Shown: positions 22,326 through 31,715 of the stretch, piece by piece | Layout of the letters: every line of letters begins with the position of its first letter | Position numbering within the stretch: the stretch's first letter is position 1 | Assembly (NCBI GenBank): GCA_963626805.1 | Contig: CAVFXS010000046.1 | Location: 65,339-129,338 of the forward strand | DNA: 64,000 nt | Source: CAG-632 sp963626805 | GTDB lineage: Bacteria; Bacillota; Clostridia; Lachnospirales; Lachnospiraceae | Direction of reading: 5' to 3' | Position numbers and translations under genes: made by a program | The notes under the pieces: generated by a model | Seen by the model: the letters and a program-made list of their open reading frames with translations, nothing else | Told to the model about the DNA's origin: nothing | Database searches by the model: none

Positions 22326-24530
22326 ATGAAAAATCAAAAGTTCAAAGCAATACTGACAATCATACTCTTTCTGCTTGTGACCTTAGGGCTGGCATATGTA
22401 GATGTGTTCGGACTGGCAGGTTCTGGCAAGGCGGAGGATATTAAGCTGGGTCTCGATCTGGCGGGTGGTGTCAGCATTACTTACGGCGTAGTAGGAGATG
22501 ATATCTCGGCAGAGGATATGGCAGATACCGTATACCGTCTGCAGAAGCGTGTTGACGGTTACAGTACAGAGGGTGAAGTTTATAAGCAGGGAGATAACCG
22601 TATCGCAATTGAGATTCCAGGTGTGACAAATGCAACCGAGATTCTGGAAGAATTAGGTCAGCCGGGTGCTCTGGAGTTTCTGGATGAGACCAATTATCAG
22701 CTCTTTGCAAACGGTGATGAGTATGAGACAGTTCTGACCGGTGCAGATATTAAAGATGCACAGGCGGGAATTGACAACTCAAGCACAGTTACAGATTATG
22801 TAGTACAATTAGAGTTTACGGATTCCGGACGTGAGAAATTTGCAACGGCTACAACGAACAATGTTGGCAATCGGATCTACATTATATACAATGGAGAGAT
22901 TGTCAGCGCACCACAGGTACAGGAGGCAATTACAACCGGCAGCTGTGTTATCAATAAGATTGAAAACTATGAGGACGCAGACAAGATTGCAACCTCGATT
23001 CGTATTGGTGCATTGCCGTTGGAGCTGACAGAGCTGCAATCTAATGTTGTTGGGGCAAAGCTTGGCGAGGATGCAATCCATACCTCTCTGTTGGCAGGTG
23101 TGATCGGTCTGATAATCGTGGCTCTGATTATGATTCTGGTTTACAGATTTCCGGGTGTTGTTTCTGTTCTGGCACTGTGTGCATACACAATTCTGATGGT
23201 ACTTTGCCTGAATCTGTTTGATGTAACACTGACCCTGCCGGGTATTGCAGGTATCCTGCTTTCCATTGGTATGGCGGTAGATGCGAATGTCATTATATTT
23301 ACACGTATCAAAGAAGAGATTACGACCGGAAAGACGGTTCAGATGGCAGTCCAGGCTGGATTTACGAAAGCACTTTCCGCAATTTTAGATGGTAATATTA
23401 CAACGCTGATCGCAGCAGCAGTATTGTGGTTTATGGCATCCGGTTCCGTCAAGGGCTTCGCACAGACACTGGCATTAGGTATTCTGCTGTCTATGCTCTC
23501 GGCACTGGTAATCACCAAGCTGTTATTGAATGCATTTATCCGGTTAGGCGTAACGAATCCGAAGCTTTACGGTACCATTCCGGAGCGCAGGTCACATGAT
23601 TATGTAAAGAACAGTAAGTTTTGCTTTATATTTTCAGCACTTGTAATTATTGCCGGTCTTGTATTCCTGCCGATCAATAAGGCAAATACGAACATTGGTC
23701 ACGTGTTGAATTTCAGTATGGAGTTCATGGGTGGTACATCCATGACAGTAGAATTTGATAAGCAGTATACATTGGCAGAGGCAGAGCAGGAGATCCTGCC
23801 GGTCGTATCAGAGGCTACCGGTATTTCGGATGGTGAGATTCAGCTTCAGAATGTGCAGGATTCCAATTCGATTATTATTAAGACACCACAGTTGAATCTG
23901 GAACAGAGAAATGCAGTCGAGTCTGCACTGAGGGATGCATTTACAATCAATGACTTCTCTACAGAGAACATCAGTTCTACAGTCAGCAGCGAGATGCAGC
24001 GGGATGCAATTTTATCCGTTGTTGTAGCATCTATTCTGATGTTGATTTATATCGCATTCCGGTTCAAGGATGTGCGATTCGGTGCCAGTGCGGTGATTGC
24101 ACTGCTTCATGATGTAATGTTTGTATTTACATTATATGCAGTCGCACACTTGTCAGTAGGTAATACCTTTATTGCATGTATGCTGACGATTGTCGGTTAC
24201 TCAATTAATGCGACAATTATTATCTTCGACCGTATCCGTGAGAATCTGAAGGTTATGGATCAGAAGAAGACACCGTTAAAGGATATTGTAAACATAAGTA
24301 TTACACAGACCTTTACCAGAAGTATTTATACGAACCTGACTACGTTTGTTATGGTACTGGTGCTGTATATCGTTGGGGTGTCTGCAATTCAGGAATTTGC
24401 ATTGGCATTGATGGTAGGTGTGCTTGGCGGTACGTATTCATCCATCTGCATTACAGGTCCATTGTGGTATTATATGCGGACCCGGCTGACAAAGAAAGAA
24501 AAAGTAAAGGCAGCCAAAGCTGCGAAGTAA
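22326..24530 (+). CDS. secDF: Fused protein translocase subunit SecDF
   Basis: A 734-aa fusion of SecD and SecF, which use the proton gradient to help proteins through the Sec channel. The SecD half (about 1-420) has an N-terminal helix, the LGLDLAGGVSITYG motif, a P1-type extracytoplasmic domain and six membrane spans with AGILLSIGMAVDANVIIF. The SecF half (about 430-734) has its own first helix, FMGGTSMTVEF, the late VGYSINATIIIFDRI and a final set of spans. Length and order match fused SecDF of Firmicutes. GGAG nine bases ahead supports the ATG. Confidence 0.95.
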   Translation: MKNQKFKAILTIILFLLVTLGLAYVDVFGLAGSGKAEDIKLGLDLAGGVSITYGVVGDDISAEDMADTVYRLQKRVDGYSTEGEVYKQGDNRIAIEIPGVTNATEILEELGQPGALEFLDETNYQLFANGDEYETVLTGADIKDAQAGIDNSSTVTDYVVQLEFTDSGREKFATATTNNVGNRIYIIYNGEIVSAPQVQEAITTGSCVINKIENYEDADKIATSIRIGALPLELTELQSNVVGAKLGEDAIHTSLLAGVIGLIIVALIMILVYRFPGVVSVLALCAYTILMVLCLNLFDVTLTLPGIAGILLSIGMAVDANVIIFTRIKEEITTGKTVQMAVQAGFTKALSAILDGNITTLIAAAVLWFMASGSVKGFAQTLALGILLSMLSALVITKLLLNAFIRLGVTNPKLYGTIPERRSHDYVKNSKFCFIFSALVIIAGLVFLPINKANTNIGHVLNFSMEFMGGTSMTVEFDKQYTLAEAEQEILPVVSEATGISDGEIQLQNVQDSNSIIIKTPQLNLEQRNAVESALRDAFTINDFSTENISSTVSSEMQRDAILSVVVASILMLIYIAFRFKDVRFGASAVIALLHDVMFVFTLYAVAHLSVGNTFIACMLTIVGYSINATIIIFDRIRENLKVMDQKKTPLKDIVNISITQTFTRSIYTNLTTFVMVLVLYIVGVSAIQEFALALMVGVLGGTYSSICITGPLWYYMRTRLTKKEKVKAAKAAK

Positions 24531-24550
24531 TAAAGGGCATTGAGGAACCG

Positions 24551-24599
24551 GGCTGTTCTGATAGGGAAGACACTTATCTGAACAGCCTTCTTCCTTTTT
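24551..24599 (+). terminator. Terminator after secDF
   Basis: GGCTGTTCTGATA (from 24551) pairs with TATCTGAACAGCC (to 24587) with one mismatch around an eleven-base loop and is followed by a TTCTTCCTTTTTC tract. It ends the SCIFF-secDF unit ahead of recJ. Confidence 0.75.
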
Positions 24600-24632
24600 C
24601 GGATGCCTGTCAGGAGTGTGAAGTAAGTATAT

Positions 24633-26420
24633 ATGAATGAAACATGGATATCACTGAATAAGAAAGCCGATTTTTTTGCATTGGCAGAGCAATTTCATAT
24701 TGATCCTGTTATAGCCAGAGTTATTCGAAACCGTGATGTGATTGGGGAAGAAGCATTTGAACGCTATCTGAATTCCAATGTGGAATTATATGATCCGCGG
24801 CAAATGAAGGATATGGAGCAGGGGGTTGCAATCATACGGGAGGCTATTATAAATCAGAAGCCGATTCGTATCATTTCCGATTATGATGTGGATGGCGTGA
24901 TGTCGAACTACATATTGTACCGGGCTCTGCTTCAGTGCAATGCAAAGGTAGATTATCGGATCCCGGATCGGATCGCAGATGGTTACGGCATGAATACCAA
25001 TATGGTACAGGAGGCGTATGAAGCAGGAATCCGGGTAATTCTGACCTGTGATAATGGTATTTCGGCATATGATGCAACCGCCTATGCAAAGAGTCTTGGT
25101 ATAGAAGTCGTCATTACCGATCATCATGACATTCCATTTGAATATGACGAGGATGATGATCATAAGGAGTATGTAATTCCACCGGCAGATGCGGTCATAG
25201 ATCCGAAGCAGCCGGATTGTGGTTATCCGTATAAGCAGCTTTGCGGAGCCGGAGTCGCTTATAAGTTTATACAGGTGCTTTATGAAGCTTGTGGAATTGA
25301 GATAGAGGCTGCGGAGAATTTTATTGAGTTTGTGGCAATGGCAACAATCTGTGATGTAATGGAACTGACCGATGAGAACCGTATTCTGGTAAAGCGGGGA
25401 CTGGAGGAAATGAACCGTACAGGCAATATTGGTCTGCGCGCATTGATTCGGGCCAATGAGCTGGAGAAGAAAAAGCTACAGGCCTATCATGTAGGCTTTG
25501 TACTTGGACCGTGTATTAATTCGACCGGACGATTGCAGAATGCCAAGCTGAGCCTGGATCTTCTGATGACGGATGATTATGAAGCGGCAGAGAAGCAGGC
25601 ACAGTGTCTGAAGCAGCTGAATGATGAACGGAAGGAAATGACACGGAAGGGAACGGAGTTTGCGATAGAGCAGGTGGAGACAACGACTCTGGCAGATGAC
25701 AGAGTGCTGGTGATCTATCTTCCGGATACCCATGAGAGTCTGGCAGGTATCATTGCCGGCAGAGTCCGGGAGAAATATTATTGCCCGACGATTGTGTTTA
25801 CTGATTCAGAACCGGGAATGCTGAAAGGCTCTGCACGGTCCATTGATGGTTATAATATGTATGAGGCACTGACGGAGTGTAAGGATCTGATGGTGAAATA
25901 TGGAGGGCATCCGATGGCAGCAGGAATGACGATTCAGGCGAAGGATCTGGAATATTTGCGACATAAATTAAATGTGCTCTGTGAGTTGAATGATGAGGAT
26001 CTGAAACCAAAGTTATATATTGATGTTCCGATGCCAATCGATTATATTTCATTTAATCTGATTGAGCAGCTTGAGCTTCTGGAGCCGTTTGGAAAGGGAA
26101 ATGAGAAGCCGGTATTTGCCCAGAAGAATTTAAGAGTCCGGTCAGCAAGGGTACTGGGGAGAAATGCTAATCTGTTAAAGCTGGAGTTTGAGAGTGAAAA
26201 TGGAGCCAGAATGGAGGGAATTTATTTTGAAGTAGAGGAATTCCTGTCCAATATAAAGGTCTGGTTCGGGGAAGCGGAATGTGATCAGATGTTAAAGGGG
26301 TGGCTGAATAATGTGGTGCTGCATGTGGCATATTATCCGGCAATTAATGAGTTTAACGGGATGCGGGCATTAGAGATTGTTGTGAAAAGCTATTTGCCGG
26401 CTGCCCTTGATTTTTCGTAA
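24633..26420 (+). CDS. recJ: Single-stranded-DNA-specific exonuclease RecJ
   Basis: A 595-aa DHH-family 5'-3' exonuclease. Metal-binding motifs: IISDYDVDGVMSNYILYRAL near residue 82, TCDNGIS, VITDHHDIPFEYDED (the DHH triad), and EFVAMATICDVMEL. The DHHA1 region has GPCINSTGRLQNAKLSLDLL, HESLAGIIAGRVREKY and KYGGHPMAAGMTI; an OB-fold domain follows. Role: end resection in recombination and mismatch repair. The ribosome site (AGGAG at 24612) is 16 bases from the ATG, further than usual, so translation start or strength may be unusual. Confidence 0.92.
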   Translation: MNETWISLNKKADFFALAEQFHIDPVIARVIRNRDVIGEEAFERYLNSNVELYDPRQMKDMEQGVAIIREAIINQKPIRIISDYDVDGVMSNYILYRALLQCNAKVDYRIPDRIADGYGMNTNMVQEAYEAGIRVILTCDNGISAYDATAYAKSLGIEVVITDHHDIPFEYDEDDDHKEYVIPPADAVIDPKQPDCGYPYKQLCGAGVAYKFIQVLYEACGIEIEAAENFIEFVAMATICDVMELTDENRILVKRGLEEMNRTGNIGLRALIRANELEKKKLQAYHVGFVLGPCINSTGRLQNAKLSLDLLMTDDYEAAEKQAQCLKQLNDERKEMTRKGTEFAIEQVETTTLADDRVLVIYLPDTHESLAGIIAGRVREKYYCPTIVFTDSEPGMLKGSARSIDGYNMYEALTECKDLMVKYGGHPMAAGMTIQAKDLEYLRHKLNVLCELNDEDLKPKLYIDVPMPIDYISFNLIEQLELLEPFGKGNEKPVFAQKNLRVRSARVLGRNANLLKLEFESENGARMEGIYFEVEEFLSNIKVWFGEAECDQMLKGWLNNVVLHVAYYPAINEFNGMRALEIVVKSYLPAALDFS

Positions 26421-26482
26421 GAATCCTTTTATACTGTAACAATAAAAGATAGCAGAATTCCGGAAAGTGTGGTGGCGGTTTA

Positions 26483-28846
26483 ATGGAGAACAAAACAGAA
26501 AGCATGGATACAGAACAGACAATTGAAAATAAAATGGAAGAGGTGCTGAAGAACAATCAGCATCTGGTAGGGGGTGTCAATGTTGGTAAGAAGAAAGAGA
26601 AAACCCTGAGTACCCCTGCTGATTTCACACCGCCGGATGAGCTGTATCATGATCTGATTAAGCATATTCTGCAATATCATCCGTCCACAGATATTTCCAT
26701 GATTGAGAAAGCCTATCATATTGCCAGTGAGGCACATAAGGACCAGAAACGGAAGTCCGGTGAACCTTATATTATTCACCCGCTCTGCGTTGCAATTATC
26801 CTGGCAGAGCTGGAGATGGATAAGGAGACGATTGTGGCCGGTATTCTTCATGATGTAGTAGAAGATACTGTTATGACGGCGGATGAAATCGCCAGGGAAT
26901 TCTCGCCGGAGGTAGCCTTGCTGGTAGAAGGCGTCACCAAGCTGACTAAGCTGAATTTTTCGCAGGATAAGCTGGAGCTGCAGGCAGAAAATCTGCGGAA
27001 AATGTTTCTGGCTATGGCAAAGGATATCCGGGTTATTATCATAAAACTGGCAGACCGTCTGCATAATCTGCGGACCATGCAATATCAGTCTCCGCAAAAG
27101 CAGATTGAGAAGAGCCGGGAGACGATGGATATTTATGCGCCGATTGCACATCGTCTGGGTATTTCCAAGATTAAGGTAGAGCTGGATGATTTATCTCTGA
27201 AATATCTGATGCCGGAGGTCTATGAAGATCTGACACGTCAGATCAATGAACGGATTACAGAGCGGGAAGCATTTATTGCCAGTATTGTTCAGGATGTACA
27301 GAAGCATATTGAGAATGCCAGTATTCCGGCGGAGATTGATGGACGGGTAAAGCATTTCTTCAGTATTTATAAGAAGATGGTAAACCAGCATAAGACGCTG
27401 GATCAGATATATGATATATTTGCGGTCCGGATCAAGGTGGAAACAGTACGGGACTGCTATGCGGCACTGGGTGTCATCCATGAGATGTATACACCGATTC
27501 CGGGACGATTTAAAGATTATATCGCAATGCCAAAATCAAACATGTATCAGTCTCTTCATACAACATTGATCGGACCGTCCGGTCAGCCATTTGAGATTCA
27601 GATCCGGACCTTTGACATGCACCGGACTGCGGAATACGGTATTGCGGCACACTGGAAATATAAGGAGAATATGCAGGGCAGTACCGGAGAAGAGAAGGAG
27701 GAAGCGAAACTCGCATGGCTGCGCCAGATTCTGGAATGGCAGCAGGAAACGGATGATAATAAGGAATTTATGAGTGCTATTAAGACAGATTTGGATCTGT
27801 TCGCAGAGCAGGTATACTGTTTTACCCCGGCAGGTGATGTGAAGAATCTTCCGGCCGGATCTACACCTATCGATTTTGCATACAGCATTCATACGGCAGT
27901 CGGTAATCAGATGATTGGAGCCAGAGTAAGTGGCAGGCAGGTAACTATTGATTATAAGCTCCAGAACGGTGATCGGGTAGAAATTCTAACATCACAGAAT
28001 GCGAAGGGGCCAAGTCGTGACTGGTTAAATATCGTAAAAAGTACACAGGCAAAGACGAAGATTAATCAGTGGTTCCGGCAGGAATATAAAGAGGATAACA
28101 TTACTCGTGGTAAGGAGCTGTTGAATGCATATTGCAAGACCAAGGGACTTCAGCTGAGTGATTATACGAAGCCGGAATATATTGCCAGGGTAACCGAGAA
28201 GTATAATTTCCGGGATTGGGAATCTGTCTGTGCAGCCATCGGTCACGGTGGACTGAAGGAAGGACAGGTCATGAACCGGTTGGTAGAGGAGTATGAGCGG
28301 GATCACTGCAAGCAGGTCAGTGATGAAGAGATTTTATCGCAGATATCCTCAGAGGGTATGGAGGTTGTTCATCGACCGAGGCATGCAAAGGGTGGTATTA
28401 TCGTTAAGGGAATTGATGATGTGGCTGTGCATTTTTCAAAGTGCTGCAGTCCGGTTCCGGGTGATAAGATCGTTGGCTATGTGACCAGAGGTCGTGGTGT
28501 TTCCATCCACCGGAGCGATTGTGTCAATGTGCTTGGTATGACAGAAGAAGAGAAGGAACGATTAATCGAGGCAGAGTGGCAGAAGCAGGATGATAATCAG
28601 GATGCCATGTATGTCACAGATATTAAGATATATGCAATCGATCGTCGGAATATCGTGTTTGATATATCGAAGGTATTTACGGAAATGCTGATTAATGTTA
28701 CCAGTATGACGCTGCGGACGAATCGTCAGGGTAAGGCTACGATCAATGTGGCATTTGAGATCCGGGGCGTGGATCAGTTGAATAAGGTAATTGCCAAGAT
28801 CCGTAATATTGATGATATTATTGATATTGAACGGACCATGGGCTGA
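26483..28846 (+). CDS. relA: Bifunctional (p)ppGpp synthetase/hydrolase RelA/SpoT
   Basis: A 787-aa long RSH protein, master enzyme of the stringent response. Domains: an N-terminal tail of about 75 residues, longer than usual and rich in charged residues; HD hydrolase with ILHDVVEDT (His123, Asp124) and IKLADRLHNLRTM; synthetase with GRFKDYIAMPKSNMYQSLHT (about 340-360); TGS with CFTPAGDVKNLPAGSTPIDF (about 445-465); a zinc-finger-type segment with HFSKCCSPVPGDKIVGYVTR; and an ACT domain from about 709. Both active sites look intact. It is followed by MBL hydrolase and hemZ genes, an order often seen in Lachnospiraceae. Confidence 0.95.
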   Translation: MENKTESMDTEQTIENKMEEVLKNNQHLVGGVNVGKKKEKTLSTPADFTPPDELYHDLIKHILQYHPSTDISMIEKAYHIASEAHKDQKRKSGEPYIIHPLCVAIILAELEMDKETIVAGILHDVVEDTVMTADEIAREFSPEVALLVEGVTKLTKLNFSQDKLELQAENLRKMFLAMAKDIRVIIIKLADRLHNLRTMQYQSPQKQIEKSRETMDIYAPIAHRLGISKIKVELDDLSLKYLMPEVYEDLTRQINERITEREAFIASIVQDVQKHIENASIPAEIDGRVKHFFSIYKKMVNQHKTLDQIYDIFAVRIKVETVRDCYAALGVIHEMYTPIPGRFKDYIAMPKSNMYQSLHTTLIGPSGQPFEIQIRTFDMHRTAEYGIAAHWKYKENMQGSTGEEKEEAKLAWLRQILEWQQETDDNKEFMSAIKTDLDLFAEQVYCFTPAGDVKNLPAGSTPIDFAYSIHTAVGNQMIGARVSGRQVTIDYKLQNGDRVEILTSQNAKGPSRDWLNIVKSTQAKTKINQWFRQEYKEDNITRGKELLNAYCKTKGLQLSDYTKPEYIARVTEKYNFRDWESVCAAIGHGGLKEGQVMNRLVEEYERDHCKQVSDEEILSQISSEGMEVVHRPRHAKGGIIVKGIDDVAVHFSKCCSPVPGDKIVGYVTRGRGVSIHRSDCVNVLGMTEEEKERLIEAEWQKQDDNQDAMYVTDIKIYAIDRRNIVFDISKVFTEMLINVTSMTLRTNRQGKATINVAFEIRGVDQLNKVIAKIRNIDDIIDIERTMG

Positions 28847-28906
28847 TATAGCGGAAGCGGGAGAATGTAGAAACCGTTATAGAAAAGGAAAGAAAAGGAG
28901 TACAAT

Positions 28907-29548
28907 ATGCAGGAGCTTATCGTCATTACCAATCAACTGGGCGATTTTATGACCAATTGCTATACCGTGTACAATGCTGCGACCAGAGACGCAGTACTGA
29001 TCGACCCGGCGAGCAATGCCAGATTTCTTAATAATATTCTGATCAATGAGCAGTTAAACTGCGTGGCAGTTCTGCTGACACATGGACATTATGATCATAT
29101 CGGGGCACTGCCGGAGCTGATGGAACTGGTCGGACATAAGGTTCCTGTCTATGCATCAGCAGAGGAGGCGGATGTTTTAAATGATCCGCGAAAGAATCTG
29201 TCAACCATGCTGAGCGGTCAGATGGTGACGGTGAAGCCGGATATTTTATTACAGGATGATCAGGAGATAGAACTATTGGGCACGAAGATCCGATGCTTTC
29301 TGGTGCCGGGACATACCAAGGGCGGTATGTGCTATTATTTTCCGGAGAATGCATTTCTCTTTTCCGGTGATACATTATTTGCAAGAAGTGTAGGCCGGTC
29401 CGACTTCCCGACCGGGGATGAAAGAAAGCTGATCAGCAGTATCAGGGAAAAGCTGATGGTGTTGCCGGATGAGACTACGGTATATCCGGGACATAATGAA
29501 CGGACAACGATCGGAAAAGAGCGAAACGGAAATCCGTTTATTCAGTAG
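28907..29548 (+). CDS. Metallo-beta-lactamase-fold hydrolase (glyoxalase II-like)
   Basis: A 213-aa cytosolic MBL-fold enzyme. Metal ligands: LLTHGHYDHIGALPEL (HxHxDH), VPGHTKGGMCYYF, FSGDTLFARSVGRSDFPTGD and YPGHNERTTIGKE. The short length and GRSDFPTGD segment match the glyoxalase II-like or YcbL group that hydrolyses thioesters, though the substrate is not certain. Start follows AAAAGGAGTACAAT. It lies between relA and hemZ, in the same direction with small gaps. Confidence 0.85.
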   Translation: MQELIVITNQLGDFMTNCYTVYNAATRDAVLIDPASNARFLNNILINEQLNCVAVLLTHGHYDHIGALPELMELVGHKVPVYASAEEADVLNDPRKNLSTMLSGQMVTVKPDILLQDDQEIELLGTKIRCFLVPGHTKGGMCYYFPENAFLFSGDTLFARSVGRSDFPTGDERKLISSIREKLMVLPDETTVYPGHNERTTIGKERNGNPFIQ

Positions 29549-29562
29549 GCTGGGGAATTGAA

Positions 29563-31026
29563 ATGATTTATCTAAAACAGAATGTAGATGATTATAATAA
29601 TGATTTTCGGACAATGATACAGGCGTTCCTTCCGGGGGAGAAGATCGTACTTCATCCGGAGAGCACACGGTTGACTTTTCAAGCAGATCTGGAGGAGCAG
29701 GCAGTTCGGCTGAGCCTGTGGGAACAGGGAAAGAAGCTGGATGAGGAGACGGCTCTGTGTTATTATCCGGATAAAAAGCAGGCGCGAAATCCAATTAAGG
29801 CGGCTGCTTATTATCTGTTGAGCAGGTATTGTAAGAAGACGCTTCCGTGGGGCAGCATGACAGGGGTCCGTCCGACGAAGTTTGCAACGGCCAGACTGGA
29901 GGAAGGCTGGCAGAGGGAGCCGATCATAAAGGAATACGAGCAGATCTATCTGACGACCAGACAGAAGGGTGAGATTTGTTATGAGGTGGCGAAGAAGGAG
30001 CAGGAGCTGTTTCAGAGGTTTCATTTCCGGGAGGAGTATTGCCTGTATGTGGGCATACCGTTTTGTCTGTCCCGGTGTCTGTATTGTTCCTTTACGGCAT
30101 ACCCGATCGCACAGTATCAGAATCGGGTAGAGGAGTATCTGCAGGCGTTGTTCCGGGAGATAGACTATGTGGCAGAGGCTTATCAGAATAAGAAGCTGGT
30201 TTCGGTATATATCGGTGGTGGCACACCAACCTCGTTAACGGCAGAACAGCTGGCGGCTGTGATCGACCGGATCTATCAGACATTTCCGACAGAACATCTG
30301 CGGGAGTTTACGGTAGAGGCCGGAAGACCGGACAGTCTAAGCCGGGAGAAATTCCGGATGCTGCGGGAGCATAAGGTGACCCGGATCAGCATTAATCCAC
30401 AGACCATGAATGATGAGAGCCTTCGGTTCATCGGACGGGCACATACTTCCCAGATGACGGTGGATGCATTCCGTATGGCGAGAGAGTGCGGACTGGATAA
30501 TATTAATATGGATATGATCATTGGCTTACCGGGAGAGAATCTGGAGAAGATTCGTCATACCCTCGATGAGATAGAGCATTTAGGACCGGACAGCCTGACC
30601 GTTCATTCTCTTGCAATCAAACGGGCAGCAGAGCTGAATATCCGGATGCAGGAGTACCGGGACAGCATTACCGGAAGCACCAATGAGATGCTGATGCTTG
30701 CAGACGAGTATGCAAGAAAGATGAACATGCAGCCGTATTATTTATACCGGCAGAAGAACATTCCGGGAAATCTGGAAAACGTAGGATATACGGTTCCGGG
30801 GAAAGAATGTCTGTATAATATCTTGATTATGGAAGAGAAAATGGATATTATAGCACTAGGTGCAGGTACATCGACCAAGCTGGTATTCCCGGATGAGAAC
30901 CGCATTGAGCGGATCGAGAATGTAAAGAATGTAGATGAATACATTGCACGGGTAGATGAGATGATACAGCGGAAGGCGACAGGCCTTGTGCAGAAGGAAA
31001 CAGAGTTGCATCCGGAAAGCAGATAG
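29563..31026 (+). CDS. hemZ: Coproporphyrinogen dehydrogenase HemZ (radical SAM)
   Basis: A 487-aa oxygen-independent coproporphyrinogen III oxidase-like enzyme. About 160 N-terminal residues precede the SAM domain, as in HemZ rather than HemN. The cluster motif IPFCLSRCLYCSF has Cys168, Cys172 and Cys175; SVYIGGGTPTSLTAEQL, FTVEAGRPDSLS, RISINPQTMNDESL and NMDMIIGLPGENLEKI follow. Family role is heme synthesis by decarboxylation of propionate side chains, though some HemN-like proteins have other roles such as heme chaperoning. The last bases are ten from the HD gene. Confidence 0.85.
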   Translation: MIYLKQNVDDYNNDFRTMIQAFLPGEKIVLHPESTRLTFQADLEEQAVRLSLWEQGKKLDEETALCYYPDKKQARNPIKAAAYYLLSRYCKKTLPWGSMTGVRPTKFATARLEEGWQREPIIKEYEQIYLTTRQKGEICYEVAKKEQELFQRFHFREEYCLYVGIPFCLSRCLYCSFTAYPIAQYQNRVEEYLQALFREIDYVAEAYQNKKLVSVYIGGGTPTSLTAEQLAAVIDRIYQTFPTEHLREFTVEAGRPDSLSREKFRMLREHKVTRISINPQTMNDESLRFIGRAHTSQMTVDAFRMARECGLDNINMDMIIGLPGENLEKIRHTLDEIEHLGPDSLTVHSLAIKRAAELNIRMQEYRDSITGSTNEMLMLADEYARKMNMQPYYLYRQKNIPGNLENVGYTVPGKECLYNILIMEEKMDIIALGAGTSTKLVFPDENRIERIENVKNVDEYIARVDEMIQRKATGLVQKETELHPESR

Positions 31027-31036
31027 GGTGAGAGAT

Positions 31037-31684
31037 ATGGAAATGGAACGGGATATTTTCTCCGGTGAGATGATAAATGAATATCTGAGCGAGGATCTGA
31101 ATGCCGGACTCCTGCATGCCATGTGTGTCAGTGATCTTGCGGCGAAGCTTGCACGGGAGCTGGAGCTTCCGGAGGAACAGGTACAGGAGATCGCACTGGC
31201 AGGAATGGTACATGATATCGGAAAGCTGAAGATCAGCCGTTATATTTACGGACGGCAGGAGGATACCATGCGGATAGAGGAGACTCAGTATATCAGGCGG
31301 CATGCCCAGCTGGGAGAGCAGATCCTGCGGAAGCAGGGATTTTCGGATAATATCTGTAACATGGTGTTATATCATCATGAGAACTATGATGGTTCCGGTT
31401 ATCCGTTTAATCTGCGTGGCGAGGAGATCCCGCTGGGTGCCAGGATCCTGCGGGTATGTGATGTATTTGCGGCGCTGATTGCAGATCGTCCGTATCGGAA
31501 GGCATTTGATATAAATACAGCCATCCGGCTGTTAATTGATGAAGTGAAGAACTTTGATATGCGGGTATTTCTTGCATTTCAGAGTGTGATCCATACGCAG
31601 AGTACTCTGGAAGAGCTAGAGGAAATCGAAGAAATGGATGGCAAATCGCATCTGCAGCAGCTGACGCTGTCGGCAGAAGAGTAA
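31037..31684 (+). CDS. HD-domain phosphohydrolase (HD-GYP-like)
   Basis: A 215-aa cytosolic HD hydrolase. Motifs: GMVHDIGKLKISRYIY with His59 and Asp60, RRHAQLGEQILRKQG, MVLYHHENYDGSGYPFNLRG and ILRVCDVFAALIADRPYRKA. The HHENYDGSGYP and ADRPYR segments resemble HD-GYP cyclic-di-GMP phosphodiesterases. The usual GYP-type signature after HHE is close to intact (GSGYP), but no sensor domain is attached, so the nucleotide substrate is uncertain. The start at 31037 follows GGTGAGAG and is ten bases past hemZ; a longer frame upstream would lie inside hemZ. Confidence 0.75.
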   Translation: MEMERDIFSGEMINEYLSEDLNAGLLHAMCVSDLAAKLARELELPEEQVQEIALAGMVHDIGKLKISRYIYGRQEDTMRIEETQYIRRHAQLGEQILRKQGFSDNICNMVLYHHENYDGSGYPFNLRGEEIPLGARILRVCDVFAALIADRPYRKAFDINTAIRLLIDEVKNFDMRVFLAFQSVIHTQSTLEELEEIEEMDGKSHLQQLTLSAEE

Positions 31685-31715
31685 GCTGTGAAATAAATAG
31701 GTGGAGGAAAGATAT